Source: an uncultured Lachnospiraceae bacterium | GTDB taxonomy: Bacteria; Bacillota_A; Clostridia; Lachnospirales; Lachnospiraceae | Length of the DNA stretch: 9,675 bases | Reading direction: 5' to 3' | Assembly (NCBI GenBank): GCA_910585855.1 | Contig: CAJUGZ010000161.1 | Coordinates: forward strand, 1-9,675 | Made by a program: the position numbers and the translations under genes | Shown: piece after piece, positions 5,768 to 9,675 of the stretch | Layout: every line of letters starts with the position of its first letter | Numbering within the stretch: position 1 is the stretch's first letter | Notes under the pieces: generated by a model | The model's database searches: none | Told to the model about the DNA's origin: nothing | Seen by the model: only the letters and a program-made list of their open reading frames with translations

Positions 5768-6706
5768 ATGAGTCATATGTTAAATGTATCCTGTGCGCCT
5801 CATGTAAGAAGTAAAGATTCTACACACAGCATTATGTTCGATGTAGTAATTGCATTGCTTCCTGCTACGGCATTTGGTATTTTTCATTTTGGATATCGTG
5901 CCTTGATTATTATGCTGGTATCCATTGCCGCATGTGTCGGGACAGAATATTTATACCAGCGGGGAATGAAACAAAAGATTACAATAGAGGACGGCAGCGC
6001 ATTGGTAACAGGAATGTTATTAGGCATGAATCTTTCAGTAGAAGTACCATGGTGGATTCCGCTGCTTGGAGGAATATTTGCTATTTTAGTAGTAAAACAG
6101 TTATTTGGTGGATTGGGACAGAATTTTATGAATCCGGCTTTGGCAGCACGCTGTTTTTTGCTGATTTCTTTTGCAGGAAGGATGACAAAATTTTCCTGTG
6201 ACGGCGTTTCTGGAGCAACACCGCTTGCTTTATTAAAAAATGGAGAGCAAGTAAATGTAACCAATATGTTTTTAGGGTTTATCGGCGGTACGATTGGTGA
6301 GGTTTCGGCACTGGCAGTTTTAATTGGTGCAGCGTATTTGGTATGGAAAAAAGTAATCAGTCTTCGGATTCCGCTTACTTATATTGGAACATTTGCTTTA
6401 TTTGTATTGCTTTTTGGCGGGCATGGTTTGGATTTTTCTTATTTAGGAGCGCAGTTATTTGGAGGCGGTTTAATGTTGGGAGCATTTTTTATGGCAACGG
6501 ATTATGTTACTAGCCCAATTACTCCAAACGGACAGATTGTATTTGGTGTTATGCTTGGAATTTTAACAGGAATTTTCCGTATCTTTGGTGCTTCTGCAGA
6601 AGGAGTTTCTTATGCAATTATCTTCTGCAATATGCTGGTGCCATTGATTGAGCGTATCACCTTGCCAACCGCATTTGGAAAGGAGAAGGCAGGAAATGGA
6701 AAATAA
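5768..6706 (+). CDS. rnfD: Rnf complex subunit RnfD
   Basis: The product has 312 residues and is an integral membrane subunit with roughly eight to ten hydrophobic segments, related to NqrB. It carries a covalently bound FMN and is thought to form part of the ion-moving core. The flavin attachment motif SGATPLA is present, with the acceptor Thr at 151, and the conserved LGQNFMNPALAAR segment is at 116-128. DYVTSP at 245-250 is another family signature. A strong GAGGGAGGAG site precedes the ATG. Its last 11 bases overlap the start of rnfG, suggesting translational coupling. FMN attachment normally needs the flavin transferase ApbE, which is not encoded in this window. Confidence 0.95.
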   Translation: MSHMLNVSCAPHVRSKDSTHSIMFDVVIALLPATAFGIFHFGYRALIIMLVSIAACVGTEYLYQRGMKQKITIEDGSALVTGMLLGMNLSVEVPWWIPLLGGIFAILVVKQLFGGLGQNFMNPALAARCFLLISFAGRMTKFSCDGVSGATPLALLKNGEQVNVTNMFLGFIGGTIGEVSALAVLIGAAYLVWKKVISLRIPLTYIGTFALFVLLFGGHGLDFSYLGAQLFGGGLMLGAFFMATDYVTSPITPNGQIVFGVMLGILTGIFRIFGASAEGVSYAIIFCNMLVPLIERITLPTAFGKEKAGNGK

Positions 6707-7322
6707 GAAAAAAGACACAATGATAAAAGATTCCCTGATTCTCTGTGCCATTACATTGATTGCAGGGCTGCTGCTTGGTGTAATTTATGATATGACAAAA
6801 GAGCCGATTGCACAGCGAAAGATTATAGAAAAGCAGAATACATACCGTTCCGTATACGAAACGGCAGTAAGTTTTGAAGAATCCGAAGAACTGGCAGCAA
6901 AGGTATCTGCCTGTCAAAGTAATTGGGATGCAAACGGCAGTGAATTTGGTAAGGTAGCGGTTAATGAAGCACTATATGCAAAAGATGCAGATGGTACAGT
7001 AATTGGATATATTGTTTCTGCTACTTCAAAAGAAGGCTATGGCGGAGATGTACAGGTTGCAATGGGAATCCGTTTAGATGGCTATATTGAAGGCGTTTCG
7101 ATTCTGGATATGAATGAAACGGTAGGACTTGGGGCAAGAGCAAAAGAACCGGCATTTCTTTCTCAATATATGAATAAAAGTGTCGACCGGTTTTTGGTGA
7201 TAACAACGGGAGCTTCTGCTGAAAATGAAATTGATGCAATGACAAGTTCTACGATTACATCAAAGGCAGTTACCAATGCAATCAATGCAGCACTTGCCTT
7301 TGTATCGGATTATGCAGAATAA
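6696..7322 (+). CDS. rnfG: Rnf complex subunit RnfG
   Basis: The product has 208 residues with one N-terminal membrane anchor at about 11-31 (DSLILCAITLIAG) and an FMN-binding domain expected outside the cytoplasmic membrane, as in NqrC. FMN is attached covalently to a threonine. The motif here is TSSTITS at 183-189, with Thr186 at the acceptor position; the family more often has SGAT. GYGGDV at 114-119 and ETVGLGAR at 141-148 are further family landmarks. I chose ATG 6696, inside the end of rnfD, because AAAGGAG lies 10 bases upstream (6679-6685) and the protein then starts with a charged tail and the anchor. The frame is open from 6648, but that extension is only rnfD sequence in another frame. 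Confidence 0.93.
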   Translation: MENKKKDTMIKDSLILCAITLIAGLLLGVIYDMTKEPIAQRKIIEKQNTYRSVYETAVSFEESEELAAKVSACQSNWDANGSEFGKVAVNEALYAKDADGTVIGYIVSATSKEGYGGDVQVAMGIRLDGYIEGVSILDMNETVGLGARAKEPAFLSQYMNKSVDRFLVITTGASAENEIDAMTSSTITSKAVTNAINAALAFVSDYAE

Positions 7323-7343
7323 AATATAGAAAAGAGGAACAAA

Positions 7344-8048
7344 ATGAATCGATATTTAGAACGTATTTATAACGGGATTATCAAAGAAAATCCTACTTTT
7401 GTTCTGATGCTTGGAATGTGTCCGACATTGGCAGTTACCACTTCAGCAATGAATGGACTTGGTATGGGACTTTCCACAACAGTGGTATTGATTTTATCCA
7501 ATATGATTATTTCCCTGCTTCGGAAGATTATACCGGACAAAGTAAGAATTCCGGCATTTATTGTAATTGTAGCTTCTTTTGTTACCATGTTGGAACTTTT
7601 AATGGAAGCTTATGTCTATGATTTATATCGCTCACTTGGAATTTATATTTCTTTGATCGTAGTAAACTGTATTATTTTAGGACGTGCAGAGGCTTATGCA
7701 TATAAAAATTCCGTTCTTCTTTCTGCTTGTGACGGAATTGGTATGGGGCTTGGATTTACGATTGGGCTTACTTGTATTGGTGCATTTCGGGAATGGATTG
7801 GTTCTGGTACAATATTTGGTGCAGCATTAGCACCGGCTTCTTATGAACCAGTCAGCATTTTTATTATGGCACCGGGTGCGTTTTTTGTACTTGCAGCATT
7901 GACGGCACTTCAAAATAAGCTGAAATTAAAGTCTGCTACCAACCAAAAGGGCAGTGATATCTCCTGCGGAGGAAATTGTGCGGCATGTTCTGGAAATACC
8001 TGCCGGACAAATCATGAAAAGATTCAGAGCGGGAAGGAAGCAAAATAA
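7344..8048 (+). CDS. rnfE: Rnf complex subunit RnfE with Cys-rich tail
   Basis: The product has 234 residues with about six membrane helices and is homologous to NqrD. With RnfA it forms a pseudo-symmetric pair; in this family the cysteines in the half-helix motifs hold an Fe-S cluster within the membrane. The matching residues are Cys26 in LGMCPTLAV and Cys109 in VVNCIILGRAEA. The hydrophobic core ends near 190. It is followed by a hydrophilic tail with CGGNCAACSGNTC, cysteines at 208, 212, 215 and 220. This tail could bind an extra metal or Fe-S centre, or be a loose extension; that is inference. GAGGAA precedes the ATG, and the gene starts 21 bases after rnfG. Confidence 0.95.
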   Translation: MNRYLERIYNGIIKENPTFVLMLGMCPTLAVTTSAMNGLGMGLSTTVVLILSNMIISLLRKIIPDKVRIPAFIVIVASFVTMLELLMEAYVYDLYRSLGIYISLIVVNCIILGRAEAYAYKNSVLLSACDGIGMGLGFTIGLTCIGAFREWIGSGTIFGAALAPASYEPVSIFIMAPGAFFVLAALTALQNKLKLKSATNQKGSDISCGGNCAACSGNTCRTNHEKIQSGKEAK

Positions 8049-8068
8049 AAAGAAAGGCGGAAAGCAGT

Positions 8069-8644
8069 ATGAAAGAATTACTGATTATTTTGATTAGTGC
8101 GGCACTGGTAAATAATGTGGTTCTCAGCCAGTTTTTAGGGCTTTGTCCATTTTTGGGCGTATCGAAAAAAGTAGATACTTCTGTTGGAATGGGTGCAGCG
8201 GTTATCTTTGTTATTACCATCGCTTCAGCGGTAACCAGTGTGCTTTATACACAGGTATTGGTGCGGTTTCATTTAGAGTATCTGCAGACAATCGTATTTA
8301 TTTTAGTAATTGCGGCATTGGTGCAGTTTGTAGAAATTGTATTAAAGAAAGTAATGCCCGGACTTTATCAGGCACTTGGTGTTTATCTGCCGTTGATTAC
8401 AACAAACTGTGCTGTACTGGGTATTGCAATTATCAATGTACAGAAGGAATATGGTATTTTAAAGAGTATTATCAATGGTTTTGGTACAGCAGCAGGTTTT
8501 ACGATTGCGATTGTAATTCTTGCCGGTATCCGGGAGAGAAACGAGCATAATGATATACCGAAAGCATTTCAGGGTTCTCCGATTCTTTTAATTACAGCCG
8601 GACTGATGGCAATGGCGTTTGTTGGATTCTCAGGTGTATTATAA
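8069..8644 (+). CDS. rnfA: Rnf complex subunit RnfA
   Basis: The product has 191 residues, the family's usual length, with six predicted membrane helices; it is homologous to NqrE and pairs with RnfE. Signature segments are the N-terminal NNVVLSQFLGLCPFLGVS at 15-32, with Cys26, and LPLITTNCAVLG at 107-118, with Cys114. These cysteines correspond to the ones that, together with those in RnfE, hold the intramembrane Fe-S cluster. The start follows rnfE by 20 bases with a modest AAAGGCGG site (8053-8060), weaker than those of its neighbours, so translational coupling to rnfE is possible. No residue expected for the family is missing. Confidence 0.96.
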   Translation: MKELLIILISAALVNNVVLSQFLGLCPFLGVSKKVDTSVGMGAAVIFVITIASAVTSVLYTQVLVRFHLEYLQTIVFILVIAALVQFVEIVLKKVMPGLYQALGVYLPLITTNCAVLGIAIINVQKEYGILKSIINGFGTAAGFTIAIVILAGIRERNEHNDIPKAFQGSPILLITAGLMAMAFVGFSGVL

Positions 8645-8667
8645 GATAAGAAAGGAGGAAAACAAAA

Positions 8668-9453
8668 ATGAGTGCAATTATGGTTGCTACTGTCGTTGTC
8701 GGTGCTACTGGGTTGATTATTGGGCTGGTATTAGGAGTTGCAAATAAAAAGTTTGAAGTAGAAGTGGATGAACGTGAAGTAGCAGTAAGAGGATTTCTTC
8801 CCGGAAATAACTGCGGTGGCTGCGGATATGCTGGATGTGACGGTCTGGCGGCTGCGATTGTAAAGGGGGAAGCACCGGTAAACGGATGTCCGGTTGGCGG
8901 GGCTTCTGTAGCAGAGCAGATTAGCGGGGTTATGGGAATCAGTGCCGGAGCAAGTGAAAAGCAGGTGGCTTTTGTAAAATGTATTGGAACTTGTGATAAG
9001 ACGGAGAGAAAATATAATTATTATGGGATTCCAGATTGTAAAGAAGCGGTAATGACACCCGGGCGTGGAGAAAAAAGCTGTGCGTTTGGGTGTTTGGGGT
9101 ATGGATCTTGTGTAAATGCCTGTCAGTTTGATGCAATTCATGTGATAGATGGGGTGGCTGTTGTGGATAAGGAGAAGTGTGTGGCTTGTGGGAAGTGTGT
9201 AGCGGCTTGTCCAAAACAGTTAATTGAATTAGTACCTTATTCGGCGAAGCATTTGGTTCGGTGCAGTTCGAAAGAGAAGGGGAAGGCCGTAAAGGATGCT
9301 TGTTCTGTGGGGTGTATTGGATGTACTCTTTGTACAAAGCAGTGCGAGAGTAAGGCTATTACGGTTACGCAGAATATTGCGCATATTGATTATGCGAAGT
9401 GTACAAATTGTGGGAAGTGTGCGGAGAAATGTCCGGTTAAGATTATTTCCTGA
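8668..9453 (+). CDS. rnfB: Rnf complex ferredoxin-type subunit RnfB
   Basis: The product has 261 residues. RnfB is the membrane-anchored cytoplasmic subunit that takes electrons from reduced ferredoxin. One N-terminal helix (about 5-25) is followed by a four-cysteine cluster domain (Cys49, 52, 57, 74). A second cysteine group follows (105, 109, 124, 138, 142, 148, 152), then classical ferredoxin motifs CVACGKCVAACP at 171-182 and CTNCGKCAEKCP at 245-256, with a companion group at 212, 216, 219, 222 and 226. This suggests about five or six 4Fe-4S clusters, the pattern of clostridial RnfB. AAAGGAGG (8651-8658) lies 9 bases before the ATG. It is the last gene of the operon; repeat A2 begins 10 bases after its stop. 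The last third prefers G/T-ending codons more than earlier rnf genes. Confidence 0.96.
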   Translation: MSAIMVATVVVGATGLIIGLVLGVANKKFEVEVDEREVAVRGFLPGNNCGGCGYAGCDGLAAAIVKGEAPVNGCPVGGASVAEQISGVMGISAGASEKQVAFVKCIGTCDKTERKYNYYGIPDCKEAVMTPGRGEKSCAFGCLGYGSCVNACQFDAIHVIDGVAVVDKEKCVACGKCVAACPKQLIELVPYSAKHLVRCSSKEKGKAVKDACSVGCIGCTLCTKQCESKAITVTQNIAHIDYAKCTNCGKCAEKCPVKIIS

Positions 9454-9463
9454 ATTTTTATTC

Positions 9464-9675
9464 TGGAGGGGGACGCAAGGTTCTGGAACAGTGATCCGCC
9501 TGCTGTTCCGGTCTCCAAAAAGCAAGAAGTTCTAAGGCTTCTGCCGATGATGCATCCAACCGGACGAACCGGGGCGCAATTCGCCCGTGTGAAGGGTTTT
9601 ATCAACCGGATTTTTTGAACACGGGCTAAACACGCCCCTTTTTTTGCATACCCTGCATGGAAGCAGGATATGCAA
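9464..9675 (-). repeat. Structured repeat family A, copy A2 (inverted)
   Basis: This is the reverse-oriented partner of 1-252. Reading along the + strand it starts with GGAGGGGGACGC (9464-9475). Then comes a hairpin GGAACAG (9484-9490) with CTGTTCC (9502-9508), and GAAGTTC..GGCTTC near 9525-9540. The fold 9571-9638 follows, then TTTTTTT, and a final hairpin TTGCATACCCTGC (9644-9656) with GCAGGATATGCAA (9663-9675). The final hairpin matches the one at 1-32 with two base pairs exchanged in a compensatory way and the same six-base loop. The conserved block runs from about 9500 to 9583. A minus-strand open frame here (9605 down to 9390, TTG start) shares its protein similarity with A1. Confidence 0.85.
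9571..9645 (+). terminator. Terminator-like fold of the rnf operon, inside repeat A2
   Basis: GGGGCG (9571-9576) pairs with CGCCCC (9633-9638), and inside it GCCCGTGT (9583-9590) pairs perfectly with ACACGGGC (9619-9626). TTTTTTT (9639-9645) follows the outer stem directly. No other terminator is visible after rnfB, so the repeat itself probably ends this transcript. The internal loop between the two stems makes it less compact than a standard intrinsic terminator. Confidence 0.6.

Noticed and set aside
1..9675. Composite transposon reading of the inverted family A copies
   Set aside because: The segment between them holds core housekeeping genes and no transposase, integrase or resistance-type cargo.

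Overview
The window looks like a chromosomal segment of a low-GC, anaerobic member of the Clostridia, probably a Lachnospiraceae-like gut bacterium. The evidence is the A+T-rich codon use, strong AGGAGG-type ribosome binding sites, the rpsO-pnp pair, and an rnf operon in the clostridial/acetogen order C-D-G-E-A-B. This placement is inference; no species can be named from sequence alone.

Layout, left to right, all genes on the + strand: a structured repeat (family A, copy A1, 1-252); a near-perfect sigma-A promoter with a folded leader and rpsO (ribosomal protein S15); a read-through hairpin and a 30-bp stem-loop in the leader of pnp (polynucleotide phosphorylase); a second, unrelated structured repeat (family B, copy B1); an intrinsic terminator; a lone GNAT acetyltransferase gene; an inverted copy of family B (B2); an A+T-rich region with three helically phased repeats and a candidate promoter; the six-gene rnf operon; and an inverted copy of family A (A2) that ends exactly at the right edge.

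How the genes work together: rpsO and pnp form the conserved translation/RNA-decay pair. RnfCDGEAB form the membrane complex that couples electron flow from reduced ferredoxin to NAD+ with Na+ or H+ export. All the flavin and Fe-S signature residues expected of the subunits are visible: a GLGGAGFPT motif and two 4Fe-4S motifs in RnfC, SGAT in RnfD, TSST in RnfG, paired membrane cysteines in RnfA and RnfE, and a cysteine-rich RnfB.

The most interesting content is non-coding. Two different families of structured repeats each occur twice, inverted. In both families the stems change by compensatory base pairs while the loops stay nearly identical. Three of the four copies start 5 to 17 bases after a stop codon (pnp, the GNAT gene, rnfB), and A2 carries a fold followed by seven T that can end the rnf transcript. 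The pnp leader holds a long double-stranded stem like the RNase III-processed leader by which E. coli PNPase controls itself, but in a clostridial setting.
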